Shown here: piece by piece, positions 33,141-44,723 of the stretch
How the letters are laid out: every line of letters begins with the position of its first letter
Position numbering within the stretch: position 1 is the stretch's first letter
Source: Bedellia somnulentella
Taxonomy: Eukaryota > Arthropoda > Insecta > Lepidoptera > Bedelliidae
Direction of reading: 5' to 3'
Assembly (NCBI GenBank): GCA_963576735.1
Contig: OY755170.1
Location: 15,050,567 to 15,114,566, forward strand
Length of the DNA stretch: 64,000 nt
Notes under the pieces: model-generated
Seen by the model: only the letters and a program-made list of their open reading frames with translations
Told to the model about the DNA's origin: nothing
The model's database searches: none
Translations under genes and position numbers: made by a program

Positions 33141-33653
33141 TAGCACAGTTTACCGTCGAAACGTTTGAGTTTGTTTTTTACCCACTCTTAAGCTTCTGAG
33201 CGGAACAAGAAAAAAATCTACGTGAAGACTCTTTAACCTTCAAATGATGATGAACCAATATTTCCAAAGTTTTCAACTGGTTAATTATCGATCAAATAAT
33301 ATTTTAAGAATACTTAAACAGTAAGAAACTTATGCGTTTGTTAATAAACATCATACGTAAGTGTTAAAATCATCAAAATATACTATTAAGATGCAATATT
33401 AAATCAGCCATATTTTAAAAACTAGTCATTAATTGACGCTGTAACTTACTCTGTAACTGAGTTAATAAGGGGATTAAAACTTTCCACAAAATTTCAGCTA
33501 AATTGACCGAAAGGCTTTTTCCTAACAATTTGTGCGGGGTTCTTAGTTGATTTAAATAATAATATTTCCATTCATTTGTTGTATGAAGTGATAACCTAAC
33601 TCACACGTGCTACGGTTTGGCTAGTTCGCTGCCTCAATCCTCAAAAAAACTAA

Positions 33654-33691
33654 CAAAATTAATTGGTTTATACAAAATTAATTGGTTTATA
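33654..33691. repeat. 19-bp tandem duplication
   Basis: CAAAATTAATTGGTTTATA occurs twice in a row. Confidence 0.9.
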
Positions 33692-33854
33692 CAAAATAAA
33701 GTCAGCAATTTTTCAGATATAGCACATTGTAAAACTGCAAATATAACAACGTATTTCATACAAATACAAAAAAAAACAATTAAGAAAATGTTTTGATTCC
33801 GGCAGAAAAAGTACATGTTATTCTTGATAAAAAAAAAATACCTATATTTCTACT

Positions 33855-33905
33855 AAAAACCCTAGACTGGCGAGGCCGACTCACACTTGGCCCGTTTTTT
33901 ACGTA
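33855..33905 (+). repeat. Lep1-like repeat tail
   Basis: GAGGCCGACTCACACTTGGC followed by CCGTTTTTTACG resembles the conserved 3' end of a repeat widespread in moths and butterflies. Only about 45 bases remain. Confidence 0.55.
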
Positions 33906-34057
33906 ACATAGTAAAATGTAGAAAATTAAATAAAATATGAATATATTTATCATGCTGCTCTGCCCTAAGATCAGACGACCTCTTAAATTAGAATGACCTA
34001 AATACATTCTATAGTGTTCCCTCACTAGTTGAAACACTTGATACTCATTTATCTTCA

Positions 34058-35150
34058 TTGCACAAAAACTTTAATATTACTCATATTAACGCTCAAAGCA
34101 TACCTGCTCATTTTAATGACATGTTGTATTCATTTGAGAGTAAAAATATTCACGCAATTCTTGTATCTGAATCTTGGCTTAAACCATTTCTTCCTTCCGC
34201 TTCTTATACTTTACCAGGGTTTCAACTCATTAGAAACGATCGTGTAAGCGGTCGTGGTGGTGGCGTTGCTATCTATCTTCGAACTCATATACCATATTCT
34301 ATTATTAGCTTGTCAGCTCAGCCTCCTCCCTCCAATGCAGGTGAACATTTATTCCTAGAACTCGTACTAGGTCACAATAAAGTTTTACTTGGTGTTTACT
34401 ATAGTCCATCCCTTCAATTAAACTTTTTTCCTTCTTTTGAGAAACTCTTAGATGACCTCACCCCTTCTTACGATCACTCCATTATAATGGGTGACTTCAA
34501 CACCTGTCTTTTAAAACGTGATTCCCGTTCAAAATCCCTAGCTTCGATTTTTCATAGCAGTAATTTTCATATTCTTCCTCTTAATGCAACCCACAACTTA
34601 CCCAATTGCACACCATCTCTTCTTGACCTGATAGCTGTCTCTTCTCCTAATCATGTCGCCGTTCATGGCCAAACTTCAGCTGATGCTTTTTCACATCACG
34701 ATCTTATTTTTGTATCTTATAAAGTTCGCCCACCTAAAAACAAGTCGAAAATTCTCCTGCAGCGCAGTTTTGGTAGTATAGATTTGGATAGGCTGCGATA
34801 CGATGCGTCGATTCGAAATCACTGCAATAGGGTGTGTAGGGATGCACAGCGACACCACATTCATGATTCTGTTGAGAATGGCGATCCAGCTAAAGTCTGG
34901 AAGTTTCTTAGATCTTTAGGAGTTGGAAAATCTCGTCAAGATTCAATCCCGAAAGATCTGGACCTTACTTTACTTAATAATCATTTTACCTCAACGTCTA
35001 CCTTTGATGGTATTAAAAAAGCTGACACTCTGCACTTTCTTTCTACACTTCCAACTCCGGATTATCCTCCCTTTACTATTTGTCAATTCTCCGATTGTGA
35101 TGTTAAGAGGAATATTATGTCAATTACATCAAACGCAATAGGTGGTGATA
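34058..35150 (+). pseudogene. LINE endonuclease, internally deleted
   Basis: ITHINAQSIPAHFNDMLYSF, LVSESWLKP (metal Glu), RGGGVAIYLR, SIIMGDFNTC and SHHDLIFVSY (Asp-His end) are all present. After residue about 240 the usual long linker is shortened, and RNHCNRVCRDAQRHH begins soon after. The frame continues in phase into the pogo insertion site (NAIGGD|S). Confidence 0.87.
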
Positions 35151-35782
35151 GGGTAAACAGTGGTATAATTGGCCACCCCCAATAACTAGCCACTTGGCAA
35201 TACAAACTGCTTAAATAAGGAAACTAGGAAGGCTACGCTATCTGTTGTGATTTGACAAGATTTCTTGTTTACCTAGCTATTGAGAACTGTCATTTATTTC
35301 CGTTAAAACAATAAAGGCGCCAAAAAATTTGTCATTCTTTAACAGTAGGCCATCTTGCGTCCGCCTAAGCAGTAGTACGTTATTTTTTTCTTAAGGAATA
35401 TTAAAACTTTAAATACGAATAAATTCTGTTCCTGGCGTGTCTGTGTTGTTTGTGATAGCCCAATTTGATGCTAATAAGGTAAATATTCGTATTTTATACA
35501 GTATATTCATCTAATTGGTGTATTTGTAGCAATTTTAATGGTGGCCAGTAACTGCACTTAATTTTTTTAGATTTTATAGTAACTAGCCACCTATGTCAAT
35601 TACTACACAAAAGTTTATTTTATTAGATTGTACAAAACTATATCTTATTGCTTTGTTTGCATTATTCTTACTTGCCTGTCAAAATCTCGCCAACATAAAA
35701 TAACGATTAGTAGTTACTGGCCTGGTTAGAAAGATGGCTAGTTAATGCATGGCCAGTTACTGAGGAATGCTTATCTTTTTTC

Positions 35783-35880
35783 AGACATACATACATATTC
35801 TCACGCCATTAGTTCCCATTGGGGTAGGCAGAGACTATCGATCGCCACTTTGTACGATCCTGGCAAACCTCTCTAGCTTC
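35783..35880 (+). repeat. CATACATA/CCCATTGGGGTAGGCAGAG repeat
   Basis: AGACATACATACATATTCTC followed by TTAGTTCCCATTGGGGTAGG. It matches 15425-15517 reversed and shares its first 25 bases with the repeats at 61751 and 62203. It sits just upstream of the pogo transposase start. Confidence 0.75.
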
Positions 35881-35908
35881 ATTCACAGTTGTAATAGTCG
35901 TCTTAATA

Positions 35909-36736
35909 TGTTGAAAAAACGACAATACACTGAAGAGGCCATAAATAATGCTTTGCAATATGTTAAAGACAAAAAAGGCTCAGTCCGAACGGCTGCGAAA
36001 TTATATAATGTACCGAAAAGCAGCATACAGTTCAAGATAAAAAATCCTGAAACTAAGTTTAAGTCTGGGCCGAGCCCAGTATTAACAGAGGCTGAAGCTT
36101 TGGCTGAGTTTATTTTAACCCAGGCCAGACGAGGGTTCCCCAGAAAAAAAGAAGACGTTAAGAACTGCGTACAGGTTTTTTTTGAAAGATCATCCCAGAC
36201 CAAACCCTTTCAAAAATGATCGTCCTGGAGATGCCTGGTTTCGTGCATTATTGAAGCGCCATCCAAACATTACAACTAGGGTATCCGAAGGCGTAACTAA
36301 TGCGAGTGCCTGCGTATCTAAGAGTGACATCCGGAAATGGTTCGATGAAATTTCGAAATACATAAGAGAAACTGATTTAACTGCAGCCATCCAAAACCCT
36401 CAGCGCGTATTAAACGGCGATGAGTCTGGATTCAATATTTGCCCCAGTACTGGCAAAGTTCTGGCCGAAAAAGGGAGCAAGAACGTTTACCAAATAGAGA
36501 AAAGTTCATCAAAAGAGTACATAACTGTAATGTTCTCGTTTTCTGCAGCAGGTTTAGCTTGCAGCCCAATGATTATATACCCATATAAAAGAATACCCGA
36601 TCGAATTGTTGAAAGTGTACCAGCAGGTTGGTGTATTGGGCGCAGCGACACAGGTTGGATGACGGCCGCTGTGTTTTACGAATACATAGCAAACGTTTTT
36701 TCCCCCCAACTGGAGGCAAATAATATTCCACTGTGA
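35909..36736 (+). pseudogene. pogo/Tigger transposase, truncated
   Basis: Begins MLKKRQYTEEAINNALQYVK with a psq/CENP-B-type HTH (SVRTAAKLYNVPKSSIQFKI). A shift near 36180 leads to HPRPNPFKNDRPGDAWFRAL, the RVLNGDESGFNICPSTGK block with the first catalytic Asp, KEYITVMFSFSAAG and IGRSDTGWMTAAVFYEYIAN. It stops at NNIPL; the region with the second and third Asp is deleted, and only a short ESLNEAIQKEADKHGF tail follows. This copy could not transpose without a helper. Confidence 0.88.
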
Positions 36737-37298
36737 TTGTACTGAGTCATTAAATGAAGCAATCCAAAAAGAAGCAGACAAACATGGATTTTACAACTAA
36801 GGAGATATTTAGAAACTACAGATGTAAAACGTTTTTGCTAAGCATTTTTTAATTATATTTTTTTTATTTTTTACTTTATAAGAAGTGACTGAAAAAGAGG
36901 TTCCTATTTTGTTATAAGAATTTAATTATGTTGATTTTCAATCATGATAGTTTTTTGCATTTTGTTCTGAATGCCTTGAGGCTTATAAATTTTAAGGAGC
37001 TTGTTGCTTGTAAGGAGATTGTTTTTGATGGTAATTGCATGTGGCCAGTTAGTCCAAATAAGTAATGCCAGTTACCAAAAATTGTGGCTAGTTACTACCA
37101 AAATTACCAGTTTTTATATAAATAAAAATATTTTTATTGTGACTCCGACATTATCATTAAATAACCTTTAAAGTTAATGTACAGCACCCACTGCATACAA
37201 GTATGTTACTATCTTTCAAATGCAATAGCGCCTTCAAGCACAGCATACATTCAAAGTGGCCAAGGTTCTTAAAGGGCCAGTTACTGCCTAAGTTACCC

Positions 37299-38792
37299 TA
37301 GTATAAGTCGTAAAATGATTTTGCCTATACTTGAAATAATAATTCCCACCATTACTGATATCCTCAATAACTCCATAACCTCAGGATCATTTCCGACGGT
37401 ATGGAAAGAAGCCCAAGTCACCCCGATTCCTAAAAAAAAGTTAATCCAAAATCCTTCTCTGAATATCGCCCTATATCTATCCTCCCTTTCCTTTCTAAAG
37501 TCCTTGAACGACTTGTACACAGACAATTAAATGATTTCCTGACTAAAAATGATCTACTTAATCCTTTCCAATGTGGTTTCCGCCCTTCCCACAGTACCGT
37601 TACAGCTTTGGTTAAAATTACTGATGACATACGTTTGGGAATGGACAAGGGATTACTGACTGTTCTATCACTGCTTGACTTTAGTAGCGCATTTAATTCT
37701 GTTGACTTTGATATATTATTGGCTTTGCTTCGTTCTCTTAACATATCTCCAACGGTAATTGGCTGGTTTCGTAGTTATCTACAGGGGCGTCGGCAGCTCA
37801 TTCGCATCGAAGATTCTTATTCTCCGTGGTGTGATTTAATTGCCGGTGTTCCACAGGGTGGTGTGTTGTCTCCTCTCTTATTTGCTATATTTATTAATAA
37901 TATTTCTCATCAACTCACTTCTTCCTACCACCTTTATGCAGATGATCTTCAAATTTACACACAAGCAAATCTTGATCAATTGAATATGTCCATTGGTCTG
38001 ATTAATGGTGATCTGGAGCGCATTTTGCGTTGGAGTGAGGCATATGGGCTAGCAGTCAATCCAAATAAAACACAAATAATAATAGTCGGTAGTTCTCGAA
38101 TGATTTCTAGGATTGATTACAAATCACTGCCACCTGTGTTATTTGACGGAAAATCAATCCCTTTTAGCCCCGTGGTAAGGAACTTAGGCATTATGATCGA
38201 TTGCAATTTATCTTGGGTACCCCAATTAGAATCGGTAAGCCGAAGGATGTTCGCGTCAGCGGGCTCCCTCAGGAGACTGCGTAATTTTCTACCTACTGCT
38301 ACCAAAACTGCCATAGCTCAATCTCTACTCCTTCCAATTTTGGATTACGCTGATACCTGTTATCTTGATTTAACGGAAGAACAGCTAAATAAATTAGAGC
38401 GTCTCCAAAACTTATGAATAAGGTTTGTTTTTGGATTGCGTAAGTATGATCACGTGTCTGTTTATCGTTCTAAACTTAAGTGGCTTCCTATTCGCCTCCG
38501 CCGAAATGCGCATACTTTGTCTCTTCTTTACTCTATCTTGTTCAATCCTGCCACTCCTTTCTATCTAAAAGAACGTTTTCAATTTCTATCTTCTTCCCAT
38601 AACCTTAATTTACGTTCAGACCATAATCTTCAATTAACCATTCCCTCTCATTCAACCAATTTCTTTGGCTCCTCTTTTTCTGTACACGCTGTGCAATTGT
38701 GGAACGCACTTCCTGTGGAGGTGCGATTGGCTAAATCACTTAATGTGTTCAAGGATCTGGTGAAACAACACTATCTCACTGAAGCGCTGTAA
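37299..38792 (+). pseudogene. LINE reverse transcriptase, frameshifted
   Basis: SRKMILPILEIIIPTITDIL opens the domain. A slip near 37465 precedes EYRPISILPFLSKVLERLVH. Then FQCGFRPSHSTVTALVK, SLLDFSSAFNSVDF, GVPQGGVLSPLLFAIFINNI, the catalytic HLYADDLQIYTQ and VRNLGIMIDCNLSW follow. A stop at 38415 interrupts LERLQNL*IRFVFGLRKYDH. The C-terminus ends VRLAKSLNVFKDLVKQHYL, as in CR1-like LINEs. Two inactivating changes are visible. Confidence 0.9.
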
Positions 38793-39175
38793 TACTGTTG
38801 CTTTTTAAATTATATGTATTAATTATAATTCTAAAACGTATTTGTGTATTTTATTTAGGTATTTGTATTACTTGTATATATAAAAGTATGTAGTTATGTA
38901 TGTATGTGTGTTCATATATGTGTAATATTATATTATTTTGTGTAATTAATATTTATGTTATTATTTATTATTTCAATTGAATAAGTTAGTTTTAAAGTAA
39001 GCTTGTTTTGTGCATCTACCCAGATAACTAGTTTACCGATCTCACCTTCCAAAGGTTGTCTGGAAGAGATCGCTTTTAGCGATAAGACCGCCGATTGTAC
39101 CTCATTGTAAACTGTATGATAATTTCTAATGTAAATTTGTGTTTGATGTACAATAAAGAGTTTTTCTATTCTATT

Positions 39176-39960
39176 CTACATTCCCTCATAAACATCACGC
39201 TATAGTTGAAGTGAAGACCAAAATCATCAGTACCTATGCCCAAACTTAAGCGTCACTAAAATAAATAGGCAGAGAGAAAAACTACAACAGAATCCAGAAA
39301 GTTTAGAGATTACGAAACTAGGGAAAAAATTAAGATGTAATTGTATTTCAGTTGATATTTAGGAAGACATTTAATGAGAAATTTAATATTTATTTTCGTC
39401 CACCACACAGTACAGTGTGATCCAATAACAAAATAAAGTAATGAACCCCAGAAGAGCAAAGTGCTGTACAGTTAGAGATGTAAATTCATTTACGTAAAGC
39501 TGAATTAGCAAAGGATGAAATTAAAAATTAATGGTACCAAGGTTATTGCATTTGACTACATGAAGGCACTGTCTACTACACGCATAGCCACTTGCGAAGC
39601 CACAGCAATTGTAGATATTCTTGGTATTCAGAACATGACAATCTAAGTGTATTTGTTTGTAGGGTATGAAGACTTGGCTTCCTGTGGACCATGTACTGAT
39701 TATGTACAGTGACCAATGAGGAGGCCAAAACAGAAACTTTTAACGATCAACAGTTTGCAACAAGTTCAAACAAGTTTACAGTAAAAAGAAAGATCACAAT
39801 AGTAATAATTATATAGCCATGCTGCTCAATATGGTTTGGATCGTTAGTCGGTTCTTGTACCTGAGTACCTGACCCCAACCAACTATGTTTGGGGGTGTAT
39901 CTATTTGTTCGGGAGTACCACCTCTCCTATTATTATTTTTACCTTTCATTTTCGGCCATG
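39176..39960. other. No gene seen
   Basis: No frame with a domain and no repeat recognised within the window. Confidence 0.5.
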
Positions 39961-39964
39961 TGAA

Positions 39965-40225
39965 GGGTGAGAATCTTAAAAAGATATGTGTAAATAATAA
40001 TAAAAATATACGGACATATTATGCACTGAGCTAGTTGGCCCCAAACTAAGTAAGACTTGTATACTGACTCAACAATATGCTTAATATGACAAAATACACA
40101 TAGAAATAACATCCAAGACTATGAAACAATCATTTATGATCATCACATAAATGTTGCTCTCAGTGGGAATCAAACCCGCAACCTCCAGAGTAAGAAGCTA
40201 GTCACCTATCTACTCAACCATGGAT
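39965..40225 (-). repeat. tRNA-derived SINE, copy 2 (reversed)
   Basis: On the minus strand: GGTGACTAGCTTCTTACTCT, B-box-like GGTTTGATTCC, and a body with the TTGGGGCCAACT landmark. It matches the copy at 19160-19430. Confidence 0.88.
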
Positions 40226-41169
40226 GTTGTAAAATTTCTTGGTCACAGCTATATGTCTTTACCTTGTGACTGTGATTTTGGGTTAGTGGCTAAAGAAAAG
40301 TAACATAATAAGGACATTTTAATAATTTTATAAGGACATAACAACTTTTTATGTTTGTTAAGATGTTTTACATGTTTTAAGTGACATATTTTTGCTGCCA
40401 TTGTTAGGTGAGTTATTATTTGTACTTGTAATTCTATGCACATCATATAAGAAAATAGATATTCAGATTGAAACATACCAATACAGTAAAAACCATTGTA
40501 TAACAAAAATTTAAAACTGGTTGGTTTTTTACTAAAAGATCTGCTTTTGGGAATAAAAGAGAAAAGATAGTTTTTTTTATCTGTAAGAACCACCATATAC
40601 ATACAACTTGAGCAGTGGCTGTCAACTAGGCTTGGCTAGATCCAGCTCCGCGAGGTGATTCAAATCATCAGGTTCAGGCTCAGTTCTGGTACTGAATCCT
40701 CTTAACCGGGCCGGACTGCTTATCAAATCCGGCTTGGTTAAAGAATTCAGAACTGAATCAAACAAACAAAATAGCACTAGAGTGCTATTGACGTACATTT
40801 AAAAATCAATTAACTAATATGTATAATGATTCTGTTTGTGTACAGGCTAGGTTCGCTAACATACAAATATTCATATGTAAAAAAATAAATAATATTTAGA
40901 AACATATTAACAACATCTTAAAACAATGTTTACACAAATATATACAAATCAGAAAGTTACACAACATAAAACACTATCGTATTAATAATATCACAATAAA
41001 CACCATTATTTATGAAAGGGTTGATAAATCTATTAAACGAAATTGGCAAACAAAGAACACAAAAGGACAACTTTCTGTCCATCTCTGTCTCCCGAGTTCA
41101 AATTGTATTACATTCTTGTCTCACTCTCACATTCTGCAAGCAAATGTAATGGTAATAAAATAACCAAAC

Positions 41170-41348
41170 TGTTAAATTTGTATCTAAAATAATATTATAG
41201 CGACTATATACTATAGCGACACCTATTGTTTATTTAAGTGCAACTACATTTGTAATGAGATGTAGATGTCAAAATAGAAATGTCACTGTAACATTGAAAC
41301 AAATAAAATATTCAGTTAGTCTGTGCCGAGCACTCTGTAGTTTTATTA
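41170..41348 (+). repeat. Copia 5' LTR
   Basis: TGTTAAATTTGTATC ... CTGTAGTTTTATTA; same length and sequence as 45371-45549. Confidence 0.95.
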
Positions 41349-41362
41349 GGTTATGGGCCCAG
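41349..41362 (+). other. Copia primer-binding site (initiator tRNA-Met half)
   Basis: GGTTATGGGCCCAG is complementary to the anticodon stem-loop of initiator tRNA-Met, the half-tRNA primer used by Drosophila copia, and directly follows the LTR. Confidence 0.88.
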
Positions 41363-41405
41363 TCTCGCTTTAAATTGTAATTTGTTTTTGGAAATACTGT
41401 AAAAA

Positions 41406-44400
41406 ATGGCTGGCAGTTATATTGTTAATGTTCCGAAGCTCCGGGGTCGTGAAAATTATGATGAGTGGGCATTCGCGGCCGAGAATTTCTTAATTTTGGA
41501 TGGCGTCAACATCAACAAACAAGAAGCCGAAAATGGCGGCAACACAGTGACCGTTGACGAACAAAAGGCAAAAGCAAAATTGGTGATGACAATAGATTCG
41601 TCGTTATACGTACATATCAAGAGTGAAAAAACCGCTGTAGACATATGGAAAAAACTCAAGACGCTATTCGACGACTGTGGTTTCACACGAAGGATTAGCT
41701 TGCTACGAAATTTGATTTCCATACGTCTCGAGAACAGTGAGACAATGACGGCATACGTTACGCAAGTCATAGATACGGCGCAAAAATTAAGAGGAACGGG
41801 TTTCGACATTAATGAAGAATGGATAGGATCGCTGTTGTTAGCAGGATTGACGGATAAATTTTCGCCCATGATCATGGCGATCGAACATTCTGGGTTGGCC
41901 ATATCTGCTGACGTCATAAAATCCAAACTGTTGGACATGAGTGATAATGTTGGTAGCAGTGAAACTGAAAGCGCATTTTTAGCATCTAAAAGTTGGCAGC
42001 GCCGTAAAGGAAATAAAGTTGTCAAAACAGTTGAAACGTCAAACCGACCTGTCAATGTCAAAGTGATTAAATGCTATAAATGTAAACAAACCGGTCATTA
42101 TAAAAACCAATGTCCGCAAACAAAGGAAAAAAAGGTAAATGCGTTCAGTGCAGTATTTCTTAACGGCAGTTTTGATAAGCATGAATCGTACATTGACTCT
42201 GGTGCCAGTAGTCATATGATGATCAGCCAAGACAACATAAAAAATGCGTCAAGTAATCTAACTACAAAGGAGATTATAGTTGCAAACAGAACAACTATGC
42301 CTGTATTATGCTCTGGAGATACACAAATTACGACTGTTGTGAACAACAAGGAATTTGATATTGCCGTCAAAGATGTGTTATGTATTCCCACACTCACCAC
42401 CAACTTATTGTCTGTCAGTCAGCTGATAAAGCATGGTAACAAAGTCAGTTTTCATCAGGAATTTTGTTACATCAGAAATCGGCAGAAGGAACTGATTGGC
42501 ATAGCACAGTTAATAAATGGGGTCTACAAGTTAAACACCAGGTCAGCATGTTTGTTCGCAGCTTCAGCAACAACGATATCAAATGTAATTTGGCACAGAA
42601 GACTTGGACATATAAATAGCAAAGACATGAATGACATGAGAGAGGGTGCGGTTGACGGCTTAGAATTTGACAAGAAAGCTGAGATCAGCAAGTTCAATTG
42701 CACAGTGTGCTGTGAAGCCAAACAACCCAGATTGCCATTTCCACATAGCAGTAATAGAAGTATGCATGTCCTTGATTTGATTCATGCAGATGTGTGTGGG
42801 CCGATGGAAACCAAATCAATTGGCTCATCCAGATATTTCTTGCTATTTGTGGATGACTATAGTAGAATGTCATTTGTCTATTTTTTGCAGAAAAAAAGTG
42901 AAGTCTACTCCTGTTTTAAAGAATTCAAGATTATGGTTGAAAAACAGATGAATTGCAGTATAAAAGTTCTAAGGACAGACAATGGCACAGAATTTTGCTC
43001 AAATGAAATGGAGAACTATTTAAAACAACATGGCATAATACATCAGCGCACCAACCCATATACCCCAGAACAAAATGGGATGTGTGAGAGATTTAACCGC
43101 ACTATTGTGGAGAGAGCCAGATGTTTACTTTATGATGCAAAGTTTGAGAAAAGGTTTTGGGCAGAAGCAGTTCACACAGCTGTGTACTTAAAAAATAGAA
43201 CAGTTGCTTCAGGGATGAACAAAAAAACTCCTTATGAACTTTGGACTGGCTGCAAGCCAAATGTCAGTCATCTAAGATTGTTTGGAAGCACAGTTATGGC
43301 TCACATTCCTAAACAAAAAAGACTGAAATGGGATAAAAAGGCAGAAAAGCATTACTTAGTTGGGTATGCTGATAATATAAAGGGGTACAGGCTGTACAAT
43401 CCCAGTACCAATAAAGTGATAACATGCAGGGATGTTACTGTCATGGAGCAGGATAATTCAGAAATAGTGCAAGCAACAATAAATGAAAACAATGTGTCCT
43501 CACCTGACAATCTTGGTCAGAATAAAGATTCTGATGACTCAGACTCTGAAGTGTCAACTGGTACAGTGAAAAGTAACAATAATGACAGTACTTACATAGC
43601 AGAATCAAGCTCACAGAGTAGTTCAGATGAATTTTTTGACAGTATACCAGCAAAGGAGTTGAAAGATTTAATTGAGAGTGAAAAACCAGATAAAGCTGTT
43701 AGAGAAAGGAAAAAACCTGACAGATATGGCTATAGTAATATGTGTGTTGAAACAGACTTAAATTTATGTGCAGAACAACTGATAACATATGAAGAGGCTG
43801 TAAATGGACCAGAATCAAAGGAATGGTGTAAAGCTATGCAGGAGGAACTAAAATCATTCGAAGAAAATAAAGCTTGGGATGTGGTGAACAGGCCAGAGCA
43901 AGCTACAGTGGTTGAGTGTAAGTGGGTGTTTAAGAAAAAGGTGGACTGTGATAATAATGTGAGATACCGTGCTCGTCTAGTCGCCAAAGGATTCTCCCAA
44001 AAGGCAGGAATAGACTATACAGAAACATTCTCCCCAGTTGTCCGTCATTCAACATTAAGATTGTTGTTTGCATTAAGTGTCAAATATAACTTAGATAATA
44101 CTCACTTAGATGTTACTACAGCATTTTTAAATGGTTATTTAAATGAAAATGTGTATATGAGCTTACCTCAGAACTTTGAATGTAGTAATAAAGAAAACAA
44201 AGTGTTAAAGTTGAAACGTGCTATCTACGGACTAAAACAGTCTGCTAGGGCATGGTATAAACGCATAGAAGATTGTCTACATGATTTAAATTATAAAAAA
44301 TCAGAATATGAACCATGTTTATTCATGAAACTTAATAATAATGCTAGAATATATGTGGCTTTGTTTGTAGATGATTTTTTTGTTTTTTCTAACAGTCAAA

Positions 44401-44723
44401 AGGAAACTGAACTTCTCAAAAATCATTTGACAAGTAAGTTTAAGTTGAAAGACTTGGGTAAGATAAGACAATGTTTAGGTATGAGGGTTAGAAGGGAAAA
44501 TAATGAGATTTTTGTAGACCAGGAACAATTTGTTGATCATTTGTTAAATAAGTTTAATATGAAAAATTGTAACCCAGTCAGTACACCCATGGAAGTAAAC
44601 TTAAAGCTTGAAAAGGGTGATAATAATTGTTCTAAAAAATACCCCTACCAGCAGTTAATAGGAAGTTTGCTCTATTTGTCAATGCTAACCCGACCTGATA
44701 TTTTTTCCTGTTTGTTACCTTAG
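41406..44723 (+). CDS. Copia gag-pol polyprotein (main frame)
   Basis: 1105 residues without a stop. Gag has the zinc knuckle CYKCKQTGHYKNQC near residue 223. The protease has YIDSGASSHM near 262. The integrase has a zinc domain (HRRLGHIN ... CTVCCEA, about 396-435) and its catalytic D, D and E in IHADVCGP (about 459), RTDNGTEF (about 523) and PEQNGMCERF (about 555). The reverse transcriptase starts at KWVFKKKVDCDNN, includes KRAIYGLKQSARAWYK, and has its catalytic VDD in ALFVDDFFVFS near 988. The frame ends early at LTRPDIF because of an extra T in a T-run near 44707. The ATG is 57 bases after the LTR. Confidence 0.95.
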   Translation: MAGSYIVNVPKLRGRENYDEWAFAAENFLILDGVNINKQEAENGGNTVTVDEQKAKAKLVMTIDSSLYVHIKSEKTAVDIWKKLKTLFDDCGFTRRISLLRNLISIRLENSETMTAYVTQVIDTAQKLRGTGFDINEEWIGSLLLAGLTDKFSPMIMAIEHSGLAISADVIKSKLLDMSDNVGSSETESAFLASKSWQRRKGNKVVKTVETSNRPVNVKVIKCYKCKQTGHYKNQCPQTKEKKVNAFSAVFLNGSFDKHESYIDSGASSHMMISQDNIKNASSNLTTKEIIVANRTTMPVLCSGDTQITTVVNNKEFDIAVKDVLCIPTLTTNLLSVSQLIKHGNKVSFHQEFCYIRNRQKELIGIAQLINGVYKLNTRSACLFAASATTISNVIWHRRLGHINSKDMNDMREGAVDGLEFDKKAEISKFNCTVCCEAKQPRLPFPHSSNRSMHVLDLIHADVCGPMETKSIGSSRYFLLFVDDYSRMSFVYFLQKKSEVYSCFKEFKIMVEKQMNCSIKVLRTDNGTEFCSNEMENYLKQHGIIHQRTNPYTPEQNGMCERFNRTIVERARCLLYDAKFEKRFWAEAVHTAVYLKNRTVASGMNKKTPYELWTGCKPNVSHLRLFGSTVMAHIPKQKRLKWDKKAEKHYLVGYADNIKGYRLYNPSTNKVITCRDVTVMEQDNSEIVQATINENNVSSPDNLGQNKDSDDSDSEVSTGTVKSNNNDSTYIAESSSQSSSDEFFDSIPAKELKDLIESEKPDKAVRERKKPDRYGYSNMCVETDLNLCAEQLITYEEAVNGPESKEWCKAMQEELKSFEENKAWDVVNRPEQATVVECKWVFKKKVDCDNNVRYRARLVAKGFSQKAGIDYTETFSPVVRHSTLRLLFALSVKYNLDNTHLDVTTAFLNGYLNENVYMSLPQNFECSNKENKVLKLKRAIYGLKQSARAWYKRIEDCLHDLNYKKSEYEPCLFMKLNNNARIYVALFVDDFFVFSNSQKETELLKNHLTSKFKLKDLGKIRQCLGMRVRRENNEIFVDQEQFVDHLLNKFNMKNCNPVSTPMEVNLKLEKGDNNCSKKYPYQQLIGSLLYLSMLTRPDIFSCLLP

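Larger units (their letters stand above)
33200..34029. other. Non-coding stretch with small repeats
   Basis: No gene. It contains a 19-bp tandem duplication and a Lep1-like tail, listed separately. Confidence 0.5.
35151..37298 (+). mobile_element. pogo/Tigger-type element with subterminal TGGCCAGTTACT repeats
   Basis: Flanked by TA at 35149-35150 and 37299-37300; the ends share GGGTAA. Removing the insertion restores the LINE frame. TGGCCAGTTACT-like motifs in both orientations cluster near both ends (about 35192, 35540, 35578, 35710, 35752; 37043, 37064, 37084, 37274), likely transposase-binding sites. Confidence 0.88.
34030..39175 (+). mobile_element. CR1/Jockey-like LINE, split by a pogo element
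   Basis: An endonuclease at 34058-35150 and a reverse transcriptase at 37299-38792 are separated by a 2148-bp pogo insertion with TA on both sides. The 3' end is GTACAATAAAGAG followed by TTCTATTCTATTCTA, a simple-repeat tail typical of this group. The 5' start is uncertain. Confidence 0.86.

Noticed and set aside
41456..42061. 201-residue minus-strand frame
   Set aside because: Antisense shadow of Copia gag.
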